A stretch of 64,000 nucleotides of DNA, from NCBI GenBank assembly GCA_009809945.1, contig WTPW01000087.1, positions 201,179 through 265,178 of the forward strand, read 5' to 3'. The notes below the pieces were generated by a model. That model worked only from the letters and a program-made list of their open reading frames with translations, was not told where the DNA came from and made no database searches. Both the position numbers and the translations under genes were made by a program. The number at the start of each line of letters is the position of its first letter. Within the stretch, counting starts at the first letter, position 1. The stretch comes from Gigaspora margarita. Lineage: Eukaryota > Glomeromycota > Glomeromycetes > Diversisporales > Gigasporaceae. This document shows positions 22,440 to 34,120 of this stretch, piece by piece.

Positions 22440-23115
22440 TTATACTTTTTTACGTATTTTACTTAATATGCCTAAAATTTCATATTGACGTCAAACTAAA
22501 ATATATGAAACCTTTTAAAGATACTTGTGAACAAATATTTAAAAGAAATCGATGAATTACTGGAATTAATGCAATTTATAGATTTGGATCGAGATTTAAT
22601 TATGCGTGAAGGAACAAATAAATATAATGATTTATTAAAGTTCTTTTGCTTAATTATAATGTTTATTATTTTAAGCAAATTACTAGGGTTAATAAAGAGA
22701 CCTTCTGGTATATAGAAAGTCTTATTTGCAATCATCCTATTTTTTAACAAAGTTTTTTTGAAAAGTTGGTTAAACATATTGTCTATATATTGCATCAATT
22801 CTATTATAATATGGACATAATTCTATTAACTTGGCCTCTATGGTATTATTACCATTCTCATGATCTTTTTCAGTCAATCCTCATCCAGACTTGCATATTA
22901 CTGTAATCGTTGAGTTCCATATATATATATATTATACAAATTGAGCTATTTGTGCAAATCCTAAAATTTTTTTTACAGCCTTGTCATTTACAGGAGTCCT
23001 AGATTTGCTTTTTCATCAAAAATATTGCGATGTTTTGATTTTCAATAAACATAACAATCGCTACTTTTGACCTTCGGCAGTTTGCTTAAAAGTTCGCTTT
23101 GAAGACATGTTACAA
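22440..23115 (+). repeat. Small-ORF repeat unit, decayed copy (block A)
   Basis: Begins like the unit at 29,180: taatatgcctaaaatttcat, caaactaaaat, then ctggaattaatgcaatttatag, ggatcgagatttaattatgcgtgaa, ttcttttgcttaattataa. After an unrelated 300-bp stretch it ends gcttaaaagttcgctttgaagacat. The frame is broken. Its counterpart in block B is 57,480-58,030. Confidence 0.7.
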
Positions 23116-23599
23116 AATAATATATACTAGCTTGTCTCGCGTTGCTTACGCAACGCTTTTAGGTACTTGTACTGTACTCATTGACTAAATCTCAATGAAT
23201 AAAAATAATTAAAAATTTACTAACCAAGAATTGTGCAAAAGGTATTAAGTTGTTCACATTTTTTTAGTTAGTCTCTTATTTAGTTAGTCGCATATTTACT
23301 TCAATTACTTACAAATAATAATTTATAAATTATTGCAAATTCTGTGAATATTCAATTAAAAAAAAAAGAAGAAATGAAATCATTTAAGTAATAGATTATT
23401 AATTTTTTAAACTACTTCGATACTATGATATAAGATTTAATCAGGAGTAGCTTTAAGGAATCAGAGATTACCAACCTTTTTATTGATTTCTTTTTAGAGC
23501 TTGTCAATGAAGTGACAAAGTAATCATTATTGCGAGATCAGATGACTTTATTGGACAAAATGTCCAATCTGCTATTTTAGCCTTTATAAGATTTTTATT

Positions 23600-26500
23600 T
23601 ATTGTTATACTATTGATCTGATAGTATCAAGTTTGATTGTATATGTTTTCTTGTTTATACTATTTAAATTGAGTTACTCGAGTGATTTCTGGAATCAAGT
23701 TACTATGGTTATTAGAAAATAAGTGACCAAACAAATTNGGTAACTGTAGTATATNATTGAGTTAATTTGAATTAGAATTATCATAGTTTCTATTAAGATT
23801 TGCTGCAAAAATTCTGCCTAAAAACTTACTTGCTAATGCAGAACACACAGNGNTTNAGTTNATAATAAAANNATCATAATTTATATCATGAGTTACTTAA
23901 AAAATTTTGTAATAACACTATGTAATTAAGGTTGGTTTAGTTTACATCAGAATAATTGTGATTTTTATTATGAGTTATCATAAAATGGTCGAACTACTCT
24001 ACTATTTACAGGAGCAATAGTTAATTTTGGATTAACAAAATATTCTGACCCTGATTTACCTGCCCCTGACCCATTTGACCCCACAGGAGGAGAACCTGTT
24101 ATAGAACTTACTGATTATTTCAGTAATATAAGGTTGAGTTGGTTTGTATTAGAATTATTATAATTTCTATCATAAGCTACTATAAAAAAATTTCTACTAC
24201 TGCAGTATACAGTGGTTGAGCTAGTTTGCATTAAAATNATTATTAAGTTACTGTAAAAATTTTGTTACAAATTTACTGCTACTTTGGACCACAATATATA
24301 ATTAGGTCAAATTAGTTTGTAATTTATGCTATAAGTTAAACAATTCATCTACAGAATCCTATTATGGTGACTACAGCATGCAGTTAAGGTTGAGTCAGTT
24401 TGTATTGAAATTATCATAATTTATATTAGTTTAGATTGAGTTAGTTTGTATTAGAACTATATTAATTGCAGCTGTTGAGCTACTTAAAAAAATTATTGCA
24501 AAATTTACTTACCATTCCAATGACCAAGTATGCATTTAAGGTTGAGTTGTTTTGTATTAGAAGTATTGTAAAATTCTGTTATAGTACATACTTGTTATTT
24601 TATATTCAAAGTATGTAATTAAGATTGAATTAATTTGCATTGGAATTATTGTATTTTTATATAATTTTTATATAAGCTAAAATTGAGGTAGTTTGTATCA
24701 AAATTATTAATATTTTTGCTGAGAGTTACTAAAAAATTCTGTTATAGGATTATTTGCTATGGCCATAATATTTGGTTAAGATTGAGGTAGGTTGCATTTA
24801 ATTATTGTAATTTTATCATGAGTTACTGTAAAAATACTGTTATAGAAATTACTTGATAACTATATTATGTAGTTAAATTCAGTGTTGGCAAAATGACAAA
24901 TATGACTTTTTTATGACAAATAAATGACTGCCAAATTTTATAAAATATTATAAAATAATAACAAAATAATGGTTTTTATGACAAAAATGACATATTTTTA
25001 TGTCATTCAACTCTGTAATTTTGTCAAATTGCCAACTATGGTTAAATTTGAGTTAGTTTGTATCAGAAGTATCATAAAATCCATTGTATTACTGTAAAAA
25101 TTCTATTTTAAAATTTACTTGCTATTCTAGTAACACAAATNCAGTTAAGTTAGTTTGTATTTGAATTATTCTAACTTAACTATAAGAAATAAGATATTGT
25201 AAACAATTTCATTATATAACTTACTCAATAATGCAGCATATAGTAATAAGGTTGTGTTAATATATATTGAATTATCATGATTGTTATTATAAGTTACTAT
25301 AAAAAAATTATATTATAAAACTTACTATTCTAGAAATATGTGCATGAAATCAAGTAAGTTTGTTATTACTTCTTCTATAAAAGAATTTGTTACAGAATTC
25401 ACTATTCTTTTGATAACAGTATACAGTTTATTTTGTATTGAATTATCATAGTTAAGGTAAATTNGTTTGAATTGGAATTATGGTAATCTNTGTAGAAAGT
25501 TAATGTAAAAAATTCAGTTACAAAACTTATTTTCTATTCTTGTAACCACAGTTTGTGGTTAAGTTGAGTTAGTTTACATTAGAATTATTGTAATTCTATC
25601 ATATAATGCTATAAAAGTTTTGTTATTGCACTTACTTGCTATTCAATGACNATGGTATGTAATTAAAGTTTAATTTGCATTGAAATTATTATAGCATTTA
25701 TTGTGAGTATTGAAAAATTGTTATAAAATTACTATTCCATTAATACATAGTTTGTATTGAAATTATTGTAATTTTTTTTACATTTACTATAAAAAATTCT
25801 ATTACAAACCTTACAACTCCAGTAACCATATTGTGTGGTTAAGATTGAGTTAGTTTGTATTGAATTATCATGATTTCAATATTACTGTAAAAATTCTGTT
25901 ATAGAACTTTCTAACTAGTAACTACAGTATTGGTTAAATTGAGTTGGTTTGCATTAAATTTATAGTAACTTCTATAATGAGCTACTGTAAAAAATTTCAA
26001 TAATGCATAGTATATAATTAAGGCTGAGTTAGTTTGCATAAAATTATCATAATTTCTATTATATGTAAATGTAAAAAATTCTGTTTTATGGCCTTCTAAT
26101 ATGTTATATAGTGATGAAAATTAAGTACATTTGTATTGAAATTATCATCTTGCTATTCTGCTAATTACAATATGTGGATAAAATCGAATTGGTTTGCTTA
26201 AGAATTATTGGCTATTCTAGTAAATATAGTATAATTAAGGTTGAGTTTGTTGCATTGGAATTATCATGGTTTCTTCATAGTTAAGATTGAGTTAGTTTGT
26301 AATAGAGTTATTGTAATTTCTATTGTGAGTTACCATAAAATTGTTATATAACTTACTTACTATTCTAATAACACTGTCTGTNAGTTNGTTTGTATTAGAA
26401 TNATCATGTTTCTACCATNAAGTATGTGAAAATTCTGTNACANAACTTGCTATTCTAGTGACTATAGCATTTGGTTGTAACTGTAAATTGCATTAAAATT

Positions 26501-26730
26501 ATGATTTCTATTGTGAGTCATCAGTACTCACTTTTGCATACAGTGATCATAGTATGTGGTAAAATATTATGTTACAAAACTTACTCGCTATTCCACTAAT
26601 ACATAATATGTAGTTCGTAGTTAAGGTTGAGTTTGTTTGTATTGGAATTATTGTGATTTCTATTGTGTTACTGTGAAAATTTTGTTACAGAACTTACTCA
26701 TTATTCCGGTAACCACAATATATAGTTAAA
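23600..26730. repeat. Degenerate ~90-100 bp tandem array inside the Helitron-like element
   Basis: About thirty diverged units with the order gttaaggttgagttagtttg, tattagaattatcataattt, ctattatgagttactgtaaaa, attctgttacagaacttac, tattccagtaaccacagtat. Scattered N bases show unresolved positions. The same family is seen at 2,870-3,200. Confidence 0.85.
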
Positions 26731-27254
26731 TAATCTGCAATGAACACAATTTGTTTTAAAAAAAATTTTTTTTAATTATTATAACACGATATTTACAATT
26801 TTATACATATATACATAGACAAATAATTAAAAGCAAATGTTGACCAGACAGAACAATATTGATCCACACTATGATATAANCAGAACATACCTTGATTTTA
26901 GTGTAATAGGTATCAAAAGAGCCACTCGATGCTTCTTTAATAGATAGTATAAAGATACTATTTTTTCAAAATGAAGCTACGTATTTCAAAGTTTAGCTTA
27001 CTACAAATTACAAACCCTCCTTTGCTTTTTTCTCTTTTTTTGCTAGCCAGTGACTTTTCCTCTTTGTTAGTAACTGTTTAAATAGTTTAAAAATCCATAT
27101 ATTATTAAAAAAATAAAAAAAAAGTTATATAACCAAAAAGAATTATGAAAATTCAGGATCAGCTCGAATCTAAAATCTGGAGAAGAAACAGTATAGAAGT
27201 ATGATTTTAGTGTAATAGGTATCAAAAGAGCCACTCGATGCTTCTTTAATAGAT

Positions 27255-27806
27255 NNNNNNNNNNNNNNNNNNNNNNNNNNNNNNNNNNNNNNNNNNNNNN
27301 NNNNNNNNNNNNNNNNNNNNNNNNNNNNNNNNNNNNNNNNNNNNNNNNNNNNNNNNNNNNNNNNNNNNNNNNNNNNNNNNNNNNNNNNNNNNNNNNNNNN
27401 NNNNNNNNNNNNNNNNNNNNNNNNNNNNNNNNNNNNNNNNNNNNNNNNNNNNNNNNNNNNNNNNNNNNNNNNNNNNNNNNNNNNNNNNNNNNNNNNNNNN
27501 NNNNNNNNNNNNNNNNNNNNNNNNNNNNNNNNNNNNNNNNNNNNNNNNNNNNNNNNNNNNNNNNNNNNNNNNNNNNNNNNNNNNNNNNNNNNNNNNNNNN
27601 NNNNNNNNNNNNNNNNNNNNNNNNNNNNNNNNNNNNNNNNNNNNNNNNNNNNNNNNNNNNNNNNNNNNNNNNNNNNNNNNNNNNNNNNNNNNNNNNNNNN
27701 NNNNNNNNNNNNNNNNNNNNNNNNNNNNNNNNNNNNNNNNNNNNNNNNNNNNNNNNNNNNNNNNNNNNNNNNNNNNNNNNNNNNNNNNNNNNNNNNNNNN
27801 NNNNNN
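27255..27806. other. Assembly gap (552 N)
   Basis: A run of N. The roughly 50 bases just left of it (27,203-27,254, from gattttagtgtaataggt to tctttaatagat) repeat 26,893-26,944, so the gap joins a locally duplicated sequence and may be a collapsed or mis-joined region. Confidence 0.95.
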
Positions 27807-28593
27807 CGGGGAATAAATATTTATTTAAGGCTCAGGATAATGTGATTTTAAGATATATTCAAGCCACCTTGCTCGAATTTTTTGGCAATTTCTCATTGGT
27901 ACTGTACATACGCACATACTGGTACGTTTATATTATATTTATTTATTTAATGCTTATAGAATAAAACCTGTTTTAAGTGTAACAGGCATCAAAAACGTAG
28001 CTTTTAATGTTTTTGCACATGATACACCTTATAGTATGATATATTTTTTTTATCTATTGCGAAGCAATTGTTTTAGTTCTTGCTCTTGCGTTTGCATTTG
28101 TTCTTGCATTTGCACTTGTTCTTAAACTTGGGACCATTATACAAAATGCTTTCCAATTTGTGAAACATTTGATTGACTTTTTTTAGCTATTTTTTCGCTC
28201 AAAACAGTTTGTAGGCAATCAAATAAAAGAAGCAAATTTGGAAAATTCCATGTTTCATGATTTTAAGAGAGTTGTTTAAGGTGTTAAAAAACATTGATAT
28301 AAGCCTTATTTTGGTGTGATCACGTTAGAATACTTGATTACCAGTGGAATAGACNGACATCAGTGCTCTGATATAAGCCTTATTTTGGCNTGACCNCNTT
28401 AGAATATTTGATTGGCCAGTGGAACAGAGCGACATTTGTGTTTTATTTTTCACAGTTCGATCATAGTGGTATCAATTCTGTAAAATCACGAGGAAACTTA
28501 AGTTCGACTAGGTTGCACAATTATTTTGGACAAAGCCACATTGTTGCAGACGTTTGTGTTTTAATTATATAGATTTTTAAAAGATAAAAAAAT

Positions 28594-28680
28594 AATTTAA
28601 GCGAAGGTTCAGTATAAAAAAACAACATAGCGAAGGTTCAGTATAAAAAATAATTTAAGAGATAGTGCAGTAATTTATAT
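28594..28680 (+). repeat. Short GCGAAGGTTCAG array, block A
   Basis: Two to three units of taatttaagcgaaggttcag, matched in block B at 58,079-58,155 and in the longer array at 1,630-2,060. Confidence 0.75.
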
Positions 28681-28859
28681 AAATTATGTATAAAAAAAGA
28701 ATTTAATATTAACAAATGCTATTGATTGTGTCTTGCAAAATGTAAAAGACACACAAGCAAAATATTTGTTATTTGCATACCGTCCTGGATGTTCAAGTGA
28801 TGGTCACGACGACTACGCACTTAGTTGAACAAATTAAATACAGTCGATCTTATTTTCAA

Positions 28860-29110
28860 TTAGGTTTCGAAAAACCCTTCTATCTCTTCGAAACTTATAA
28901 AATTCTTAACAAATTGAATTATATTTAATATTTTTATTTAATATGCCTAAAATTTCATCCTGAACCATCAAATTAAAATAAAACTAAACGCACAGATCAA
29001 CTTGATAAAACTGATGAACTCTTCAAATTAGTGCAAGTAACAAAGTTGGGTCAATATCATATTTTTACGCAAAAAAACCCCCGATCAAATCCAATTGATT
29101 TTTTTTCAAA
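28860..29110 (+). repeat. Small-ORF repeat unit, 5' part, decayed (block A)
   Basis: Opens ttattttcaattaggtttcg, then aacttataaaattc, tttaatatgcctaaaatttcat, then aaacgcacagatcaactt and gatgaactcttcaaatta. A related 5' part occurs at 33,120-33,265 and 58,265-58,510. No open frame. Confidence 0.65.
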
Positions 29111-29179
29111 AATTAAGCATATCTCGAAAATCAATAGGGTTTTTTAAATAGTATGTTGAATAAAAATCGGAAAAATAAC

Positions 29180-29555
29180 AAATCTTATTTATTGTTTAAT
29201 TAAAATTCGAATAAACTTTATTTATTTGATCTTTTTTATTGTTAATTGATACTGCTTTTTATACTTAACATGCCTAAAATCTCGCATCGACAACGTAAAA
29301 TTAAACAAATAAATAAATTTTTAAAGACACTTATGAATGAATACTCAGCTAGCGCGAATAAGGTTTTTATTACTAAAGCTCTGGATAAAGCAATTGACAA
29401 ACTATTGGAATTAATACAAGCCATAGAACTGGATCGATATCTTACTATACGTGAAAAACAATTAAAATCCAACGATTTTTTTTTCAAGTTCTTTTGCTTA
29501 ATTATAATAGTTTGCTTGAAAGTTCTCTTTGGAGGCATATTAAATAATCTTTCAG
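29180..29555 (+). repeat. Small-ORF repeat unit, best preserved copy (block A)
   Basis: ATG at 29,270 opens MPKISHRQRKIKQINKFLKT, then ALDKAIDKLLELIQAIELDRYLTIREKQLKSNDFF and, after an apparent frame change, a hydrophobic stretch ending GGILNN. Seven or eight copies of this unit lie in the window. The N-terminal pattern (MPKIS.., ..LLELIQ.IE..RYL..RE) recalls the N-terminus of fungal DDE-type (HARBI1-like) transposase proteins; this is a guess from memory. Here the frame runs on into the sacsin-like sequence, probably by chance. Confidence 0.6.
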
Positions 29556-32418
29556 CAAAATATAAATACAATCAATTAATTAAATTGTTGGTATTTATTT
29601 TAGATGAAGATTATGAAGATTTAGATGACATTTATTTAATTCCATTATATAATAATCAATGGGGTAAATTTGATAAAGAATTTAAACAAAAATATTATTT
29701 AGCAACTCGTGAACAACAAAATTTAGTACCACATATAGATTCATCAAATTTTGTTTATGATAAATATAATGTACATTCAAAATTAAAAATGATTTTTGAA
29801 CATGAAAAATTTCATGAAAAAACAAATATAAAGAAATTTAATGCTACATCTCTTGCATACATTTTAGAATATGAACTTATTCCAGAACAAAAAATAACTA
29901 ATTGGGATCCAGAATCATCAACAATTCCAAATAAAAAATGGTTACCGGTAAATGAAATTTGGAAATTATTTTAGAATCAAATACAAGTTTGGAATTATTT
30001 TCAAAATATCCTATCTTATAAGTTGTACGTCCAAAAAGTGAATTAATACTTTTAGATTCAAAAATTCTTTGCTTGAATTACCAAAAAGTGATATGTCACA
30101 TGTTGAAAATTAGTAAATATTCTTCAAAATTTAGGTATTAGATTTACTGATCGTTCTTGGGATTCAAAATTATGTGATTATATTTTAAAATGGACACCAG
30201 AAACTGTTTTAAAAGCATTAGGAGATGCATTACATAGAAATATCAGACCATTTACAAAATTAGCAAAGGATGAAATTAAATCTATAAGACATTTTATCAT
30301 AGAAAATTGGAATGATTTTTCTTAAAATGATGGGACTAAAGGTAATTATTATTTACACATATATTATAATTTATAAAGTTTATAATTATTTAACATATTT
30401 TCATATTTATTTTTGTTTTTAGTTAAATCTGAATTTAATAATGCTCTACGTAAATTACCAGTTTGGCCTACAGCTGCAAATGGTGAGAAATTCAAGAGTC
30501 CAANTGATGGATTACTTCCACCTAAAAAGATTGAAATATTATCACCAAAATCAAAATGNTATCCTGATAAACAATTTCTAAAGGTAAAAAATGATGATTA
30601 TCAAAAGATATTAGAAGCATTAAATGTTCCTTATGTAGATCTTATCAATTATTTAAAAAATCATTATACGTTTCCAAAAGAATATGATGATAATTATTTT
30701 AATTTTATTAAAAGTATTTTAACTTCAAGTAATTTTCATGAAATCAAAAATTGGATTGAAAGTAAACCTGTTATTCCAAATAGATCAAATAAGAAACTTA
30801 AAACTGCAAGAGATCTTTATGATCATAAAACTTATTTATTTAGAATAACTTTTGAAGGAACTGATCGTTTTCTTCATGATGAATTTCAAAATAATTCAAC
30901 TTATTTAAACATTATCAAAGGAATGGGTTTCAAGTATCAAGTTAATAGACAAACATTTCTTGAATGTGCAAGAGCTATTCAAAAACAATCTCAAGAACAA
31001 AGATATCAACTCAAAAACAATCTCAAGAACAAAGATATCAACAAGCAAATGATTTAATTTATCGTGCAACTACTGTTGTTCATTATTTATATGATAATAT
31101 TGATGATTTAAATTATTCTGATGCTGAATATGAAGATTTGGCACGTATTTCTTTCATTCCTGCAGAATTATCTATCGAAACTCCTTATATTGAAAAAGCT
31201 GTTAAACCTAATGAATTTGAATGCCTTAATTTATTGTGTTTACCCAAGTATAAAAATATTGGTAACTATTATTATTTTTATAAATCTTTTACAATTTTAT
31301 TGTTGCAATGTTTGTTGTTATATTTATTAAAATTTTGAATTTACTATTTTATAAAGCTTTTACACAAGTGGCATTGTTTCACAGTGCTGTAATTCCTAAA
31401 CCTTCATCGCCGATATTAACAAAATATAAGAAATTTGGTAAACCAAATGGAAACCAAATTTTAGAACATTTACGTATAGTAGCTTTCAAATTGTTAAAAT
31501 CTAAAAAATGGAAAAATGAAGAGTATCTTTTTAAAAAAAATGCTTGATGAAATTTATAATGCGCTTAATGAAGAATGTGAAGATGAAGATACTTTTCGTG
31601 AAGGTCCATCTTTTATAAGTGGTGAAAAAATTTTCTTAAACATATACCCAAATGAAGATGCTTTTGAAGAATCAAATTGGAAAGCTGCCAATGAACTGAT
31701 TGTTGGTGTTAGTTTATCTGAAGATGGATTTGTAAAACCAAGTTTAGCAAAATATAAAAAATTGTTGGAAGTTGCAGGATCTGTAACTCTTAAATCTGGT
31801 GAAGATTCGGATGATGATTCATCTCAAGATGATCAAGATGTAAAAGTGAATCAACAACATGAATTACTTTTAAAGGCGCTTCAACAATCATTAAAAACTG
31901 GGTTATCTGAACCTTTAAATGATGTGATATTTATTGTAAAAGATCAAAAAATTGCTGCAAATAGACTTGTACTTGCATCAGCTGCTGATCANTTTAAACA
32001 TACTTTCTCAATCAAGTATAGAGATGGTAACCCATTAGAAACGGTCACTATTCCTGGATATGATATTGAGCCTGATTCATTTAGAGTTTTATTGAATTAT
32101 TTATATGGAATTTCACTTGATACAGCTATTGCACCTATAAAAAATCAGAATGGAAATAAATATAGTTATAAAAATATTGATGAAGATTGGTCTCAAGAAC
32201 AAGAAAATGAAAGACAATTTGACATTTTAATGGATCTTTTAGAAGCATCGGATTATTATAATATAATCAATTTAAAAAATGAAACTAAAAAGAAACCTTT
32301 TGAATACGTTAAACTTTGTAATGTTGATGAAGTTCTTGATCACGCAAGCAAATATAATGCAGACTTGTTAATTAAATATTGTAACAAATTTATTGAAAAT
32401 AATCAGTCTTTCCTTTAA
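29556..32418 (+). pseudogene. Sacsin-like / BTB domain gene, broken (block A)
   Basis: The frame from KYNQLIKLLVFILDEDYEDL through IYLIPLYNNQWGKF, ATREQQNLVPHID and LPVWPTAAN to a C-terminal BTB domain (from LSEPLNDVIFIVKDQKIAA, 31,890, to about 32,415) matches the sacsin-type proteins with a BTB tail typical of Glomeromycotina. The usual N-terminal HATPase part is missing. Lesions: frameshift near 29,970, TAA at 30,019-30,021, TAG near 30,108, TAA at 30,323, a 32-bp tandem duplication at 30,980-31,043 that shifts frame, and an extra A in the run at about 31,532-31,539. An intron 30,342-30,422 is likely, another starts at 31,261. Two single-base lesions could be sequencing errors, but the sum indicates a pseudogene. 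A BTB-containing C-terminal part (31,542-32,418) remains open. Confidence 0.85.
31542..32418 (+). CDS. BTB domain-encoding 3' exon of the sacsin-like gene
   Basis: An uninterrupted frame of about 290 codons (one N at 31,992). An acidic linker (SGEDSDDDSSQDDQD) precedes the BTB core: NDVIFIVKDQKIAANRLVLASAA, an FKHTFSIKYRDGN loop, IPGYDIEPDSFRVLLNYLYG, then LMDLLEASDYYNIINLKNE and a C-terminal VDEVLDHASKYNADLLIKYC helix pair. BTB domains mediate dimerisation and Cullin-3 binding in general. Whether this fragment is expressed alone is unknown. Confidence 0.75.
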
Positions 32419-33119
32419 TGTTTTTATTGTTCATTATCATTTCTTCTCATGCAAATATATTATCAAATCGGAGGATTATTGTAATTAAGCATAATAAAGT
32501 TTATATAGTCAATATAATTATAGCAGTTTTTTTTTTTGTTATCATTGTTGATTGGTAGTGGATTCTAAAACAAGAAGTGAAAATCTTCATCTTTATATCT
32601 ATATAATGATAATTGATGTGAATCATTTATGCGAATTTTAAATAATAGTATAAATAACTAATTTAGCATGATTGCCACTGTATCACTACGTATAGTAAAA
32701 GTGTTTGAGCAAAATTTAATAGCGCTGAATAGCGTTAGCGTTAAATATTCAAAAGTCTATTAAAAAGATTAATATTTGTGCGTAAAAGGAATATCATTTT
32801 CATCAAGACATATATCCATCAAATGGGTCTTTATCATTTTCCTGACAACTTTTCGAAAAATAAAAATCTAGACAAAAATTGGCCAGAACTAATCCTAACC
32901 CTCACCTAATGCGGCTAACTTGTCGGGATTTTGATATTGTCGGGAAGTGAACGATAGGTTCTGCGATCAAGTAATACTGACACAACGATATCGCACAGCT
33001 AACTAATGAATAATTTCCTATATGTTGAATATTCATTTGAATTTAGACAGTGGGTTGTCAAAGCCAAATGCGGGAATCTAATTTACGTCGAAATTGTTGG
33101 CATATTTATTTTGAAATAA
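32419..33119. other. Spacer after the BTB exon
   Basis: AT-rich, no gene seen. It contains a short imperfect palindromic run near 32,725 (agcgctgaatagcgttagcgtt). Confidence 0.5.
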
Positions 33120-33790
33120 GAGATATGTCAATTGACCTTATTTTCAATTTGGTTTCAAACACACCAATTTGTATTTTATCTTTTCACAACTTATAAAATT
33201 ATTTTCAAATTGAATCATATTTAATATTTTATTTAATATATGCTTAAAATTTCACGCCATCTAGTGATTTGAATCGGTTGGGCTATAATCGGTTGACCGA
33301 CCCAAGCCGAATGAGCTTCGGGTAACCGGATGAGTAATTTTTTAATCGATTGACCCGTATAACCGGTTGAGAATTAAATCGGTTATACGACATCAGAATG
33401 AGCAATGGTTCCAAAAAGTTCCAAAAAAAAAAAAAAGAATGAACATAAAAGACGATCAAGGTGGAGACAAAAATTAGAGCAAAGGACCGAGAATTTTCAA
33501 AGGTAAAATGTGAAGTAATTTTAACTGTTTGCAATCGATTGACATCAAATATTTCAGTCAGTTAACCAATTAAGGAAATTTTTCTTGGTCAAATCACTGA
33601 CCCCAACCAACAAATTAAAATATTAATAAAATTTGTAGAACTGCTTGTAAATGAATACAATGTTATAAAATTAAACACTCCAATCAACTTGAAAAAGAAA
33701 TTGATGAACTCTTTGAATTAGGCAAGTACAAAGTTGGATCAATATCTTTACATGAAAAACAATCAAACCCAAAAAAAAATTTTTAATCCT
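33120..33790 (+). repeat. Small-ORF repeat unit split by an insertion
   Basis: The left part (33,120-33,265) matches the 5' part of the unit (ttattttcaatttggttt .. taaaatttcac). The right part (33,618-33,790) continues with caaattaaaatatt, caatcaacttg, gatgaactctttgaattag and ggatcaatatc. The 33,266-33,615 repeat sits between them. Confidence 0.65.
33266..33615. repeat. Dispersed repeat, copy 2 (full)
   Basis: Second copy of the repeat at 1-240, with its left end present. The ends agtgatttga (33,261) and tcaaatcact (33,588) are inverted, suggesting a TIR-type element, but no target-site duplication could be settled. An 83-codon minus-strand frame across it is not considered a gene. Confidence 0.65.
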
Positions 33791-33825
33791 TTTTGTTAAA
33801 TATAATCTTTTATCTTCTAAATGTC

Positions 33826-34120
33826 GACCGTAATCAGGCAATTTGTCTTTTGATTGGATAACTCAGAGCACGTGCCCATTATGTCATTTTGAATGACCGT
33901 AATCAGGCAATTTGTCTTTTGATTGGATAACTCAGGGCACGTGCACATTATGTCATTTTGAACAACCGTAATCTGCCATTTTGTCTTTTGACTAATTACT
34001 CAGAGTACGTACACATATGTCAATTTGATGTAATCTATATAACCATAATTTGCCATTTTGTCTTTTGATTGGATGACTCAGGGCACATGCAAATTATGTC
34101 ATTCTGATGTAATCTATATA
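33826..34120. repeat. Minisatellite, 69-bp unit
   Basis: Units start gaccgtaatcaggcaatttg at 33,826 and 33,895 and continue as accgtaatctgccattttg at 33,964, each spaced 69 bp. A fourth, more diverged unit lies at about 34,046. Each carries ttgattggataactcag and gcacgtgc..attatgtca. Confidence 0.88.

Larger units (their letters stand above)
23127..28573 (-). mobile_element. Helitron-like non-autonomous element, block A only
   Basis: On the minus strand it starts TC (28,573) and ends in a hairpin GCGTTGC..GCAACGC (23,139-23,156) followed about 8 bp later by CTAG (23,127-23,130), with host A on one side and T on the other. This is the Helitron end structure and A/T insertion preference. Block B has the empty site: aataatatata joined to tttttaaaag at about 58,037. 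5,447 bp including a 552-base gap. No Rep/helicase frame was seen; the cargo is mainly a degenerate tandem repeat. Confidence 0.85.
10597..30093. repeat. Segmental duplication, block A
   Basis: The same order of sequence is found in block B (35,968-36,019, then 40,541-59,511). Shared landmarks include aataagcaatttttataatg (10,639/40,541), the non-coding 11.5-14.8 kb region (47.0-50.4 kb), the kinase gene with its introns, the relic unit after it, and the start of the sacsin/BTB gene. Similarity stops near gatatgtcac (A 30,088; B 59,510). Block A lacks the hAT and LTR insertions of B and has its own MITE (10,705-11,282) and Helitron-like insertion (23,127-28,573). Confidence 0.93.

Noticed and set aside
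29270..29974. A single 242-codon protein joining MPKIS unit and sacsin-like sequence
   Set aside because: The junction follows a likely acceptor (ctttcag at 29,552), block B reads the same junction in a different frame, and the MPKIS unit occurs elsewhere without sacsin sequence, so the fusion is probably accidental.
33826..34120. Possible CRISPR-like regular array
   Set aside because: Units of 69 bp are contiguous, with no unique spacers, in a eukaryotic context: a minisatellite.
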